This document shows positions 55,409 to 64,000 of a DNA stretch of 64,000 bases, piece by piece. A program made the position numbers and the translations under genes. This DNA comes from Salinimonas lutimaris (GTDB lineage: Bacteria > Pseudomonadota > Gammaproteobacteria > Enterobacterales > Alteromonadaceae), in the NCBI RefSeq assembly GCF_005222225.1, contig NZ_CP036536.1:1574001-1638000 (forward strand), read 5' to 3'. The notes under the pieces were generated by a model. It was given only the letters and a program-made list of their open reading frames with translations. It made no database searches and was not told where the DNA came from. Position 1 is the stretch's first letter, and every line of letters starts with the position of its first letter.

Positions 55409-55426
55409 GTGACGGTTAGGTGACTG
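55409..55426 (-). promoter_or_regulatory. Candidate Pho box upstream of the phosphatase operon
   Basis: On the minus strand CAGTCAC, CTAA, CCGTCAC gives two 7-base direct repeats with a 4-base spacer, the PhoB-site layout (consensus CTGTCAY twice); each half differs at one base. It is about 140 bases before the ATG of the first phosphatase. Confidence 0.5.
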
Positions 55427-55460
55427 AGAAATGAAGGATTTATGTCGGGGGGATGACAGC

Positions 55461-55482
55461 AGGTAATACGGGGGTATTACCT
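55461..55482. terminator. Hairpin after lpxH
   Basis: AGGTAATAC (55461-55469) and GTATTACCT (55474-55482) form a perfect 9-base stem with a GGGG loop, 10 bases beyond the lpxH stop on the minus strand. There is no T tract, so it is a weak terminator or a processing/stability hairpin. Confidence 0.5.
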
Positions 55483-55491
55483 GAGCCGGCA

Positions 55492-56229
55492 TTATCTGTC
55501 TGACTGGCTGAACTGGCGGGCTTCCAGGTCAATCTGGCTGGCACTGACCGTCAGCACTGAACCCTGATCGTACCAGTCGCCCAGCACAATGCGCTGTGCC
55601 TGCTCGCCATTGGCAGTCAGCTCATGAATAGCCGGACGATGTGTATGGCCATGAATCAGGCGTTGAACCTGATGTTTTTCCATCACCTTGACCACCTCAT
55701 CAGGTGTGACGTCCATAATTTCCATTTGCATCGACTTTTGCTTTTCCTTGCTTTCTTTGCGTCCGTTTTCGGCGATTTTGCGCCGGAACGACAATGGCAT
55801 GGCCAGCATAAGTCGAGGCCACCACCAACTGCGGGACTTCTTACGAAATTTCTGATAAGCCACATCGCGGGTACACAGCTCATCGCCATGAGTGATAAGT
55901 GTAGGCGTGCCGTACAGGTCAATCACGGTTTGTTCCGGCAGAATCTGCATACCGGCTTTGCCTGCCCATTTGTGACGAATCGCAAAGTCGCGGTTACCGT
56001 GAATAAAATAAACCGGTAGCTGCTCGCTGACCCGTTTAAAGGCATCGGCGATGGCCTCATTAAACGGCGTCACATTGTCATCACCAATCCACACCTCAAA
56101 TAAATCCCCCAGTACATACAGGGCATCGGCCTGAGGCGCTTCTTCTTTTAAAAAACGAAACAGACAATTGGTTATATCGGGGCGGTCGGCGCTCAGGTGT
56201 AAATCGGCAATAAAATAAGTAAAGGACAT
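55492..56229 (-). CDS. lpxH: UDP-2,3-diacylglucosamine diphosphatase
   Basis: A 245-residue calcineurin-like metallophosphoesterase that cleaves UDP-2,3-diacylglucosamine to lipid X in lipid A synthesis at the inner membrane. Metal motifs seen are FIADLHLSADRPD (D-x-H), YVLGDLFEVWIGDD, IHGNRDFAIRH, THGDELCT and IHGHTHRPAIH. Length is typical. It is 66 bases downstream of ppiB on the same strand, the order found in E. coli. Confidence 0.95.
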   Translation of the reverse strand: MSFTYFIADLHLSADRPDITNCLFRFLKEEAPQADALYVLGDLFEVWIGDDNVTPFNEAIADAFKRVSEQLPVYFIHGNRDFAIRHKWAGKAGMQILPEQTVIDLYGTPTLITHGDELCTRDVAYQKFRKKSRSWWWPRLMLAMPLSFRRKIAENGRKESKEKQKSMQMEIMDVTPDEVVKVMEKHQVQRLIHGHTHRPAIHELTANGEQAQRIVLGDWYDQGSVLTVSASQIDLEARQFSQSDR

Positions 56230-56295
56230 AGGCAGTGTGCGCTAAGAATAAATACAAGGGCGTCGGGCGACGCCCTGTTCATCGGTCAGTCAGGC

Positions 56296-56787
56296 TTAGT
56301 TCAGCTCTGCTTTTTCGATAACAACCTGTTCTACCGGAACATCCTGATGGAAGCCGTGGCTGCCGGTTTGAACATTTTTGATTTTTTCAACCACGTCCAT
56401 CCCTTCAACAACTTTACCAAATGCGCAGTAACCCCAGCCGTTCATAGACTCGCTGGTGAAGTTCAGAAAATCATTGTCTTTTACGTTAATGAAAAACTGC
56501 GCCGTTGCAGAGTGTGGGTCCTGAGTACGGGCCATCGCAATGGTGCCGGCTTCATTGGCCACACCGTTGTTTGCTTCGTTCTCAATGGTCTCTTTTGTCT
56601 CTTTTTGTTCCATATCAGGGGTAAAACCGCCGCCCTGAATCATAAAACCATCGATAACACGGTGAAAAATTGTGTTGTCGTAGAAACCGTCCTGCACGTA
56701 GTTGATGAAATTAGCGACAGTTTTTGGCGCTTTATCTTCGAACAGTTCCAGTTTGATGTCACCGAAGTTTGTTTTAAACGTTACCAT
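56296..56787 (-). CDS. ppiB: Cytoplasmic peptidyl-prolyl cis-trans isomerase B (cyclophilin)
   Basis: A 163-residue cyclophilin without signal peptide. Active-site segments are [16 protein letters not shown] (Arg, Phe, Met, Gln), [20 protein letters not shown] and [15 protein letters not shown]. It catalyses X-Pro isomerisation during protein folding. It precedes lpxH, and in E. coli cysS is the divergent neighbour; here three other genes have come between ppiB and cysS. Confidence 0.95.
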   Translation of the reverse strand: MVTFKTNFGDIKLELFEDKAPKTVANFINYVQDGFYDNTIFHRVIDGFMIQGGGFTPDMEQKETKETIENEANNGVANEAGTIAMARTQDPHSATAQFFINVKDNDFLNFTSESMNGWGYCAFGKVVEGMDVVEKIKNVQTGSHGFHQDVPVEQVVIEKAELN

Positions 56788-57164
56788 GGTACTCGTTACC
56801 TTTATTAGTCAGTGTATAGACGTTAATAGTAGCGTATTTGCCCGGTGAGATAAATCTGCCCGTAACGGCTTTTATTCGAGGGGAGGGAAGCTGAGGGGAT
56901 GTGGTTAGAAAGTAGCCTGAAAGGAGCAATGTTATGATAATTTTTAGTCTGTTGGTCTGTTTCAGATTGCTCTTGGCCGCACGCAGTCTATTTTCTCTCT
57001 TTTGCAAAAGCTTTCGAATTTCAGGCTGATATTTGGTCGGTTGTTCAAGCGTTTATAATATTCAGACGGTCAACCATAAAGTTTTTTTGCAAGGGGATAG
57101 ACTTTCATAAATTTGAAAATATAATGCTCAGGCTTCATAGGAAAGTAGTGTAAAGGATTGAAAA
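56788..57164. other. Divergent intergenic region, ppiB / lipoprotein gene
   Basis: About 375 bases with no convincing gene. It presumably holds promoters for ppiB and for the lipoprotein operon; I see no clear operator or structured RNA. Confidence 0.45.
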
Positions 57165-57524
57165 ATGAAAAAAGTACTATTCGCTGGTTTGTCCACGTTA
57201 TGGCTGTCTGGCTGTGCCAGCATCATGACCTCAGAACAACAGACAATCAATGTAACCGCAAGTAACGGTAAAAAAGTAGAAGTTACCGTTGACGATAAAA
57301 CCACTGTTACTCCAGGTACTGTAACAGTATTACGTGATGGAAAAGAAAAAATCGTCAATGTCTCCGACAGTGCATGCCAGGCAGCCCCCATTGAAAAAAA
57401 TATTGCTCCGGCTTTCTGGGGTAATATCATTATTGGTGGCCTTTTAGGATCCACAACTGATTCGTCGACAGGTAAAATGTGGAACTATGCAGATAATGTT
57501 GAAATACAATGCTCTGAAGACTAA
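57165..57524 (+). CDS. Small lipoprotein, DUF4105 operon
   Basis: A 119-residue lipoprotein (lipobox WLSGCAS, Cys17). The mature part starts with beta-strand-like VTVDDKTTVTPGTVTVLRDG and contains a hydrophobic glycine-rich stretch AFWGNIIIGGLLGSTTD. Similar small lipoproteins occur in Shewanella and Vibrio with no assigned role. AAAGGA precedes ATG 57165. The next gene begins 2 bases after the stop, so the two are translated together. Confidence 0.7.
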   Translation: MKKVLFAGLSTLWLSGCASIMTSEQQTINVTASNGKKVEVTVDDKTTVTPGTVTVLRDGKEKIVNVSDSACQAAPIEKNIAPAFWGNIIIGGLLGSTTDSSTGKMWNYADNVEIQCSED

Positions 57525-57526
57525 AA

Positions 57527-59335
57527 ATGTCTAAGTTTCAAACGCTAAGCTGGCTATTGCCAGCTTTTTTATTGCTCTCGTTTAATTTGTGCGCGAAAAC
57601 GCCGGTATTAGATACAAACGCTTTACTACAGCAAAACTTGTCTAGCCAACCCGAATGGCATCAACTTTTACACCTTAAAAATAAACGGCCTCAGATAACG
57701 TCAGACTCATTTTTGCTAAGTGCAAAAAGTTTTTCTCCAAGAGCCGAACTGTTAAAAACAATAGAGTTATACCATTCCAGTCCCGATGCAGCTCTTTGCC
57801 GTTACCCCGGAAGATTTTATTATTTATTTTCTAGGCAAGGAGAAAGCCTCGCTGCAAACGATTTTAAGCAGTGTCCGGATTTGCAGAAATACATCCGTTT
57901 TGTCCCATTTGATAATTTGACATTAGTGTTTGCTTCAGAAGTTGTTGACTCTGCATCCAGTATGATGGGGCATATTTTTCTTAAGGCGTCAGGCAAAAAT
58001 GCTAAAAATACGGATGTTTCGCATTCAATTTCTTTCTTCACTGAAATTAATTCAATGAATCCTTTGTCTTTAATCTACGATGGAATTATTGGTGGTATGG
58101 ATGGTTTTTTTATCGTTCGAGACTTTACATTTGATAAAAAAAGGTACTTAAACGAAGAAGGCCGAAACCTCTGGCAGTATGGATTAAATTTGACCGAATA
58201 TGATAAGCAGTTAATTAAGCTTCATATCTGGGAGTTGAAAGATGTCGATATCACTTATCTATTTCAATCTTATAACTGTGCTGATCTAACACTTGAACTG
58301 TTAGCTCTTGCGTCACCGCAAGCTGTCAGGGACGAGCTTATCGTGACACCACTTGATGTTGTGAAAGTTTCAAAACAGTCAGGATTAATTAAAAATCAAC
58401 AGGTATTACTCTCCCCAGAGTGGGAAAACCGGATGTTTCTGGGAGGCATGGATAAAACAGCTACCACGTCTTTGCAAAAATTCCTAAAAGATAAGGCTCC
58501 TCTTGATGTATCAGCTTTTAAAAAGCAAGAAGATATCCTTAAAGGGCAAGAGTATCTTAAATTTTTGCACCGTATTGGCAAGACTGACCAGAAATATATT
58601 AATACTTTTAATCACCTTACCTTCAGTTCTGATGTAAACAATAAGCTGCTGGATATTACAAACTATAAAAATCCTTTAAAAACCCCTGATGACTCAATGG
58701 TAGGAATAGGTTGGGTACACGAAAATGAGCAGCGCTCTCTGGATGTCAGTCTTGTACCTGCGTCACATTACTTACATGGTGATAATCGACAATATCACTC
58801 TGAATCGGAGCTTTTGATTGGAGAGGTTAACTTGCGGATTTCCTTTAAAACTGGCGCAATCAAGCTACAGAAGTTAACACTTTACTCTATGCTTTCGTTG
58901 TTATCTGATACCGAACTCGATTCGCACTGGTCTAAGCAAGTTTTTATGGGATACAAAAGAGAACTTTCTGAAAATGGCGAAGATACAGGTGTTTTTGAGA
59001 CCTCTTTCGGTTTAGGCAAGTCGTTTGAAATACACGAGGACATTCTTGTCTACGCACTTCTGAATATCGGTGCTGGTCTGGGATCTGATAAATTTTATCC
59101 TACATTAACTCCACAGGTCGGGGCTGTTGTTAACTTAGTGCAAGACAGTAAGCTCACGTTTAAACATGAGCTTACTGCGGGTAGATACAACGACATGAGG
59201 TGGGGAGAGCGCTCCAGTTTGATCTTTTCCTGGTATGGCGCTTCCGATTTAAATTTATCGATAAAAGCAGAGTATCGTGAATATGGAAAAGAAAATGAAC
59301 TGGCTACTATAGCTGGCGTTAGTTTTTTATTTTGA
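57527..59335 (+). CDS. DUF4105 (Lnb N-terminal domain-like) exported protein
   Basis: A 602-residue exported protein with a signal peptide ending near LCAKT. Residues about 85-290 match the DUF4105/Lnb-N type: CRYPGRFYYL, LVFASEVVDSASSMMGHIFL, the histidine in SHSISFFTEIN and YNCADLTLELLA. The Cys-His pattern recalls papain-like amidases, but the activity is unknown. The C-terminal third (after about 390) has alternating strands and ends in Phe (AGVSFLF), consistent with an outer-membrane barrel. It is the second gene after the small lipoprotein. Confidence 0.8.
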   Translation: MSKFQTLSWLLPAFLLLSFNLCAKTPVLDTNALLQQNLSSQPEWHQLLHLKNKRPQITSDSFLLSAKSFSPRAELLKTIELYHSSPDAALCRYPGRFYYLFSRQGESLAANDFKQCPDLQKYIRFVPFDNLTLVFASEVVDSASSMMGHIFLKASGKNAKNTDVSHSISFFTEINSMNPLSLIYDGIIGGMDGFFIVRDFTFDKKRYLNEEGRNLWQYGLNLTEYDKQLIKLHIWELKDVDITYLFQSYNCADLTLELLALASPQAVRDELIVTPLDVVKVSKQSGLIKNQQVLLSPEWENRMFLGGMDKTATTSLQKFLKDKAPLDVSAFKKQEDILKGQEYLKFLHRIGKTDQKYINTFNHLTFSSDVNNKLLDITNYKNPLKTPDDSMVGIGWVHENEQRSLDVSLVPASHYLHGDNRQYHSESELLIGEVNLRISFKTGAIKLQKLTLYSMLSLLSDTELDSHWSKQVFMGYKRELSENGEDTGVFETSFGLGKSFEIHEDILVYALLNIGAGLGSDKFYPTLTPQVGAVVNLVQDSKLTFKHELTAGRYNDMRWGERSSLIFSWYGASDLNLSIKAEYREYGKENELATIAGVSFLF

Positions 59336-59386
59336 CATGATTTTATTACGGATAATAATATATCAGGGTATAAAAAGGATTCAACA

Positions 59387-59650
59387 ATGAGCCAGGGAAC
59401 GGCTGGCATTATAGTTCTGATTGCGATAGCTGTGCTTTGTTCTTTATTTTTTCAGCACGTAATTAAACGTCATTATGTTGCTATTTTAGTATCTGGTTTA
59501 GTAGGCACCATGCTTTTTCAACTTGCTGCCTACTTGCATGCTGGCTATCTGGACTCATTTTTTCTAATATCAGTTTTTGTCTCTTTTCTGGTTATCTGCG
59601 GCATATCTTCACTGACTTTTTCCCTCAAAAAGAAAGTAACCAAGAAATAG
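59387..59650 (+). CDS. Small membrane protein
   Basis: An 87-residue protein with three hydrophobic segments and a Lys-rich C-terminus (LKKKVTKK). AAGGA precedes the ATG at 59387. It lies 51 bases after the DUF4105 gene on the same strand and probably belongs to the same transcript. No family is recognised. Confidence 0.6.
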   Translation: MSQGTAGIIVLIAIAVLCSLFFQHVIKRHYVAILVSGLVGTMLFQLAAYLHAGYLDSFFLISVFVSFLVICGISSLTFSLKKKVTKK

Positions 59651-59868
59651 CTTTTCTTACTGAAAAATAACAGCAGTAATCTTGATTTGCGCTGATGGAA
59701 AATTTGACGTTATACGCTCCCTGACTTTCGGTTTGACTGCTCGCTTCGCACATCACTACTAAACTAGCCCATAGCAAATATCAGGCAACAAAACCCACAA
59801 AGGGCTGGGACACAGGCCACTGACAGTGCTAAACTTTGCGCCCTTTATACTTACAGGAATCACGAAGA

Positions 59869-61239
59869 ATGCTACACCTTTACAATACCCGTACCCGAGA
59901 AAAAGCGCGCTTTGAACCGCTCCAGAAAGGTAAGGTGGGCTTGTACGTGTGTGGTATCACCGTGTATGACCTAAGCCACATGGGCCACGCCCGTACTTAC
60001 CTGTCGTTTGATGTACTGGTGCGCTATCTGCGCCATTTGCAATATGATGTGACGTACGTGCGTAATATTACCGATGTGGATGATAAAATCATTGCCCGCG
60101 CCAATGAAAACGGTGAAACCACAGAGCAGCTTACCGAGCGCACTATTGGCATGATGCATGAAGATTTTGCCGCCATTAACCTGCTTGAGCCGGATATTGA
60201 GCCGCGGGTAACCGGTCACATGCCGGAGATCATCGCTATTATCGAAACCCTGATGGAAAAAGGCTATGCCTATCAGGCCAGTAGCGGCGATGTGTTGTTT
60301 GATGTCAGCAAGTACGATGACTATGGCAAGCTAAGCAAGCAGAATCTGGAACAGCTGAATGCCGGTGCCCGGGTAGATGTGGCGCAGGGTAAAGATGATC
60401 CGCTTGATTTTGTATTATGGAAAACCGCAAAACCGGGAGAGCCGTCGTGGCAATCGCCGTGGGGTGAAGGGCGTCCGGGCTGGCATATTGAATGTTCGGC
60501 GATGAACCATCGTCATCTGGGCGCGCATTTTGATATTCACGGTGGTGGCTCTGACTTAACCTTTCCGCATCATGAAAACGAAGTGGCCCAGTCCTGCTGC
60601 GCGTATGACACGCCGTATGTGAATACCTGGATGCACACCGGCATGGTGCAGGTCGACAACGAGAAAATGTCCAAGTCGCAGGGTAACTTCTTTACCCTGC
60701 GTGATGTGTTAAAAGAACACGATGCAGAAAGCCTGCGCTTTTTCCTGATGTCGGCACACTACCGCAGTCAGCTCAGCTATTCGCTGGATAACCTCACTCA
60801 GGCAAAATCGGCGCTGGAGCGTCTTTACACTGCACTGCGCGGCGTCACACCGGATGCTGAGGTTGAATTAAGCCACGGGGGCTATCTGGCCCGCTTTGAG
60901 GCGGCGATGAACGATGATCTGAACGTACCAGAAGCTTTTTCGGTACTGTTTGAACTGGCCCGGGACTTAAATAAGCAGCAGGACGATGTTGAAGCCGGTA
61001 AACTGGCGGGTGTGTTAAAAGGTCTGGGAGCCATTCTGGGTATTCTGCAAACCGATCCGAATGCATTTTTGCAGGGTGACGACGATGATGCTGCTGAAAT
61101 TGAAGCGCTTATTAAGCAGCGCAATGACGCCCGCGCAGCAAAAGACTGGGCCTCAGCCGATGCGGCCCGTGATGCCCTGACCGCGAAGGGCGTAGTGCTG
61201 GAAGACGGCCCGCAGGGAACCACCTGGCGCCGTCAGTAA
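59869..61239 (+). CDS. cysS: Cysteinyl-tRNA synthetase
   Basis: A 456-residue class I synthetase that charges tRNA-Cys. The HIGH-type motif is HMGHART (in [16 protein letters not shown]), with the zinc ligand Cys in the same segment. WHIECSAM and [13 protein letters not shown] supply the other zinc ligands and active-site residues, and KMSKSQGNF is the KMSKS loop. I choose ATG 59869 because [12 protein letters not shown] matches the family start and AGGA is upstream; the frame extends to 59836. Length is normal. It is normally divergent from ppiB; here it is separated from it by the DUF4105 operon. Confidence 0.96.
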   Translation: MLHLYNTRTREKARFEPLQKGKVGLYVCGITVYDLSHMGHARTYLSFDVLVRYLRHLQYDVTYVRNITDVDDKIIARANENGETTEQLTERTIGMMHEDFAAINLLEPDIEPRVTGHMPEIIAIIETLMEKGYAYQASSGDVLFDVSKYDDYGKLSKQNLEQLNAGARVDVAQGKDDPLDFVLWKTAKPGEPSWQSPWGEGRPGWHIECSAMNHRHLGAHFDIHGGGSDLTFPHHENEVAQSCCAYDTPYVNTWMHTGMVQVDNEKMSKSQGNFFTLRDVLKEHDAESLRFFLMSAHYRSQLSYSLDNLTQAKSALERLYTALRGVTPDAEVELSHGGYLARFEAAMNDDLNVPEAFSVLFELARDLNKQQDDVEAGKLAGVLKGLGAILGILQTDPNAFLQGDDDDAAEIEALIKQRNDARAAKDWASADAARDALTAKGVVLEDGPQGTTWRRQ

Positions 61240-61258
61240 GTCTTGAGCGATACAGGTA

Positions 61259-61726
61259 CTAGCCCAGGCTCAGCCAGCGCCCCGTGCGCTGGCAGTATTC
61301 GCTATACTGTTGCCCGAATACCTGCTGTAACAGGCGCTCTTCGGGCACAATCTGAAAGCGCTGAATATACAGCACAAACACCGGCACCATCACCAGCGCG
61401 GTAACATCCCTGACACCGGCGATAATCACACCTGCCAGTAGTACCGCTAAGCCCAGATAAATCGGATTACGGCTAAACGCAAACAAGCCCCTGGTCAGCA
61501 GGGTAGAGGCCTGTTCAGACTTATGCGGATGAATGGTGGTCTGATGCTGTTTAAACTGCATCCCGGCAAACAGTATGATTAGCATGCCAATAATCATAAA
61601 TACTGCACCGGGTACTACCACAAAAGCCGGTAATGGCGCATCACGCCACACGCGAATACCCAGCGCCGCCAATATACATAATAGCCACACCACCGGCGGA
61701 TGCAGTCTCAGTTCCAGAAATTTCAT
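61259..61726 (-). CDS. Isoprenylcysteine carboxyl methyltransferase-like membrane protein
   Basis: A 155-residue protein from ATG 61726, which begins at a natural membrane segment; the frame is open to 61936 but that part overlaps the next gene. It has four hydrophobic segments. GLFAFSRNPIYLGLAVLL and the C-terminal VPEERLLQQVFGQQYSEYC are the hallmark of the ICMT/PEMT-like SAM-dependent methyltransferases. The substrate of bacterial members is usually unknown. Its start lies 28 bases after the stop of the channel-like gene on the same strand. Confidence 0.85.
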   Translation of the reverse strand: MKFLELRLHPPVVWLLCILAALGIRVWRDAPLPAFVVVPGAVFMIIGMLIILFAGMQFKQHQTTIHPHKSEQASTLLTRGLFAFSRNPIYLGLAVLLAGVIIAGVRDVTALVMVPVFVLYIQRFQIVPEERLLQQVFGQQYSEYCQRTGRWLSLG

Positions 61727-61754
61727 AATAAACAACAGCCTGATTGTACAATAG

Positions 61755-62792
61755 TCAGCGAGTGTCGGTGTTTTGTGGGGTGGGAACCACATGTCCCCGG
61801 TTAGCCAGGGTGGTTTTCCAGCGCTGCTGACGCACGTGTCCTTTGACCAGTTCAAAACACTCATTAATAACCTGCAGCACTTCCTTGTCCAGATTATCGT
61901 TATCGGGTTTATAGCCATCCACACTGGCTTCAACAAACTGGTTTATACGCTTATCATCCACATCGTGCAACAGGTTTACCAGTGACGCGGTGACAATGTC
62001 GGTGATGGTTTGTTCCAGTGTGCTTTCGATAGTTTTGCCGATGACCGGCAGGTAGTGCAGATTACCCAGTTGGGGGTTATCTTTCACGGCTTTGCCCACG
62101 CTTTGTCTGACATGCTCGCGAATGACGCCGCCCTGCTCATCATCTGCCAGTTTGTCACCCATATGCTGCATCACACCAGCCATCCAGCGGGCCAGCACTG
62201 GCTGACGGGGAGACAATACCTGATGGGTTATTTTATCAATAAGCGGGGAGCCGTTGGCCACATCTTTTTGTATATCGCTGAGTACCTTTACAACAATACG
62301 GTCGCTGAGTTCTTCTACAAACACGTCGTAGTAAAAGGCGAAAAAACGGTATATCCGGGTATTATTCAGATCTACAATCTGCTGCTTGTGCAGCCGGTGC
62401 AAAATAGAAAAAATCCGTAAGAAACGGAACAGGCGTGTGGCGCCAAGAGGAATGAGGCCCACAATATCGTACCAGTGTAGTACCGGAAAAAAATACCAGC
62501 GCAGATGCTCTTTTCGGGCGAGTGACACCGCCCAGCGCACACAGAATTCAACAAAGAAAATGGCAATAAAGCCAAGATCTATCAACAGAAAATTTTTATG
62601 CACCGGTGCATAGGCATATAGCAGGGAAGGCCAGTAACGGTCTAACAGATACTGCATTGAAGTAGTGGCATACAGCGCGTCAAACACCAGCCAGGCCAGG
62701 TTTATCAGTAGTAAACCCAGCATCACCAAATCCAGAATCAACCAAGGCGTTTCGTGACTTTCGCGTAACCTGGTCCGGTTGATTCTCAGCAT
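61755..62792 (-). CDS. Membrane protein resembling a voltage-sensor-type ion channel
   Basis: A 345-residue protein with about four membrane segments in the first 140 residues. IFFVEFCVRWAVS and the positively spaced LGATRLFRFLRIFSILHRLH recall the S3/S4 part of ion-transport proteins, but no pore or selectivity filter is seen. The C-terminal 200 residues are soluble and helical (HQVLSPRQPVLARWMAGVMQ, LEQTITDIVTASLVNLLHDV). I do not recognise a characterised family. It starts 6 bases after the MltD-like gene and precedes the ICMT-like gene, so the three form an operon. Confidence 0.65.
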   Translation of the reverse strand: MLRINRTRLRESHETPWLILDLVMLGLLLINLAWLVFDALYATTSMQYLLDRYWPSLLYAYAPVHKNFLLIDLGFIAIFFVEFCVRWAVSLARKEHLRWYFFPVLHWYDIVGLIPLGATRLFRFLRIFSILHRLHKQQIVDLNNTRIYRFFAFYYDVFVEELSDRIVVKVLSDIQKDVANGSPLIDKITHQVLSPRQPVLARWMAGVMQHMGDKLADDEQGGVIREHVRQSVGKAVKDNPQLGNLHYLPVIGKTIESTLEQTITDIVTASLVNLLHDVDDKRINQFVEASVDGYKPDNDNLDKEVLQVINECFELVKGHVRQQRWKTTLANRGHVVPTPQNTDTR

Positions 62793-62798
62793 GGTGTT

Positions 62799-64000
62799 TT
62801 ATCCTATGTTTTGCAGCCTTGTCACATCCACAAACAATTTCAGTTTTTGTCCGGGCTGGATATAGCGGTTGCGTTGCAGTTCGTTCCATTTGCGAATGTC
62901 ACTGATACGAACATTAAACCGGCTGGCTATCACCGACAGTGAATCACCCCGTTTAACCGTGTAAGTCAGTGACTTTATAATTGCGTCACCTTGTTGGTTA
63001 CTGCTTACCTGGTTTTTCCAGATCACCAGTTTTTTTCCGGTCATCAGAGGATCAGTGGGCGCCATGCCGTTCCATTTTGCGATATCACGGGTACTGACAT
63101 CGTATTTGCGGCTCAGATCCCAAAAGGTATCGCCACTGACAACAGTATGCGTCAGCTTATGGTTGGCATGCTGGGTACTTTGCAGCGATGCCAGACGCTG
63201 GTCTTCGGACAGGGTATAGGCATTCAGTTCTTTCAGGGCCACCGGTACCATAACGTGCTGACCAATACGGATCACATCGCTTTTCAGGCCGTTGACCTTT
63301 TTGATGATCGCGGTGGTGGTGTGATACTGACTTGCCAGCTGGCTCAGGCTGTCACCGCGTTTAATTTTGTAACGTACCCAGTTCAGGCGCTCTTTACGGT
63401 CAATTTTAGCCAGCTTCTGTTCAAACACATCCGCTTTATCAACCGGCAGCACCAGGCGGTGCGGACCGTCAGGATCGGTGGCCCAGCGGTTAAAGCCCGG
63501 ATTTAACGCCTGTAAGGCTTTAAGCTGCATACCTGCCAGGTCAGCAGCAAACGCCAGGTCAACCTGCGAGCCAATATCAAGGGTTTTAATCACCTCGACA
63601 TTTTCTACATCAGGCCAGTTATAGCTGTATTTGTCCTGATTTTTTAACAAATCAGCCAGTGCCAAGAGTTTAGGCACATAAGCCCGGGTTTCCCGGGGCA
63701 GATCCAGTGACCAGAAATCGGTCGGCTTGCCGGCTCTCTCGTTACGCTGAATTGCGCGCATTACCCGGCCCTCACCACTGTTATACGCAGCCAGTGCGTG
63801 TAGCCAGTTTCCATCAAACATAGTGTTCAGGTAAGCCAGATAATCCAGTGCACCCTGGGTGGAGGCGATGACGTCGCGGCGGCCGTCGTACCACCAGGTC
63901 TGGCTCATACCAAAGCGCTTGGCAGTGCCGGGAATGAATTGCCACATACCAGCTGCCCGGCCGTGGGAGTAGGCAAACGGGTCGAATGCACTTTCAACAA
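62799..64000 (-). CDS. mltD: MltD-type membrane-bound lytic transglycosylase with LysM domains (N-terminus outside window)
   Basis: The frame is open from the right edge to the stop at 62799; the N-terminus lies beyond the window. The lytic transglycosylase core holds the catalytic Glu in VESAFDPFAYSHGRAAG, then MWQFIPGTAKRFG and AAYNSGEGRV. Three LysM domains follow: YKIKRGDSLSQLASQYH, HTVVSGDTFWDLSRKYD and YTVKRGDSLSVIASRFN. MltD cleaves peptidoglycan glycan strands with 1,6-anhydro product formation in the periplasm, and LysM binds the glycan. E. coli MltD has two LysM domains, so three here is one more. The downstream channel-like gene starts 6 bases later. Confidence 0.93.
   Translation of the reverse strand, partial: VESAFDPFAYSHGRAAGMWQFIPGTAKRFGMSQTWWYDGRRDVIASTQGALDYLAYLNTMFDGNWLHALAAYNSGEGRVMRAIQRNERAGKPTDFWSLDLPRETRAYVPKLLALADLLKNQDKYSYNWPDVENVEVIKTLDIGSQVDLAFAADLAGMQLKALQALNPGFNRWATDPDGPHRLVLPVDKADVFEQKLAKIDRKERLNWVRYKIKRGDSLSQLASQYHTTTAIIKKVNGLKSDVIRIGQHVMVPVALKELNAYTLSEDQRLASLQSTQHANHKLTHTVVSGDTFWDLSRKYDVSTRDIAKWNGMAPTDPLMTGKKLVIWKNQVSSNQQGDAIIKSLTYTVKRGDSLSVIASRFNVRISDIRKWNELQRNRYIQPGQKLKLFVDVTRLQNIG

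Noticed and set aside
59651-59868. T-box or other leader RNA before cysS
   Set aside because: No specifier hairpin, T-box sequence or terminator/antiterminator pair could be found.

Overview
The window looks like a chromosome segment of a marine gammaproteobacterium of the Alteromonas type (Alteromonadaceae; inferred). The backbone keeps orders familiar from gammaproteobacteria: yfcL-mnmC-fabB, pdxB-asd-fimV-truA-accD-folC-dedD-cvpA-purF, and lpxH-ppiB next to cysS. SusC/SusD-like proteins, FlgO-type lipoproteins, a PEP-CTERM protein and a giant FimV/HubP also fit that group.

Layout. 1-9 kb: end of an ATP-NAD kinase-family gene, yfcL, three tandem FlgO-family lipoprotein genes, mnmC (-), fabB, pdxB, asd. 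9.0-14.2 kb: a giant acidic FimV/HubP-like polar protein with recent internal DNA duplications. 14.2-28.4 kb: a cargo block inserted between fimV and truA. It holds a REP-associated (RAYT) Y1 transposase, a PPK2 kinase, and a fructan locus: LacI regulator, SusC-like receptor, SusD-like lipoprotein, sugar porter, GH32 lipoprotein and LacY-type permease. A patatin follows. Two arrays of the 11-mer AGTGACTGTCC lie at its edges, and the same word on the other strand recurs in frame inside fimV. 28.5-35 kb: truA-accD-folC-dedD-cvpA-purF, a bidirectional terminator and a Yip1-family protein.

35.3-46.65 kb: an AT-rich integrated element of about 11.3 kb lies inside the chromosomal miaE gene (tRNA ms2io6A hydroxylase). 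A large serine recombinase is at the left end. Next come an HUH (relaxase-like) protein, a RepL-like winged-helix protein, a type III restriction-modification pair and two small unknown genes. At the right end is a complete, AT-rich, diverged miaE. The host gene is cut at the Cys-Glu codons TGTGA; its 5' piece is at 35183-35313 and its 3' piece at 46653-47297. The element therefore breaks miaE and appears to bring a replacement. A 14/15 inverted repeat stands just inside each junction. This is the most striking system in the window.

47.3-64 kb: an IalB-like protein, a NIDO/PEP-CTERM protein with a candidate sigma-54 promoter, small membrane and periplasmic proteins, two tandem alkaline phosphatases behind a candidate Pho box, lpxH, ppiB, a lipoprotein/DUF4105/membrane-protein trio, cysS, an ICMT-like methyltransferase, a channel-like membrane protein and an MltD-type transglycosylase running off the right edge. 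No tRNA, rRNA or CRISPR array was seen.
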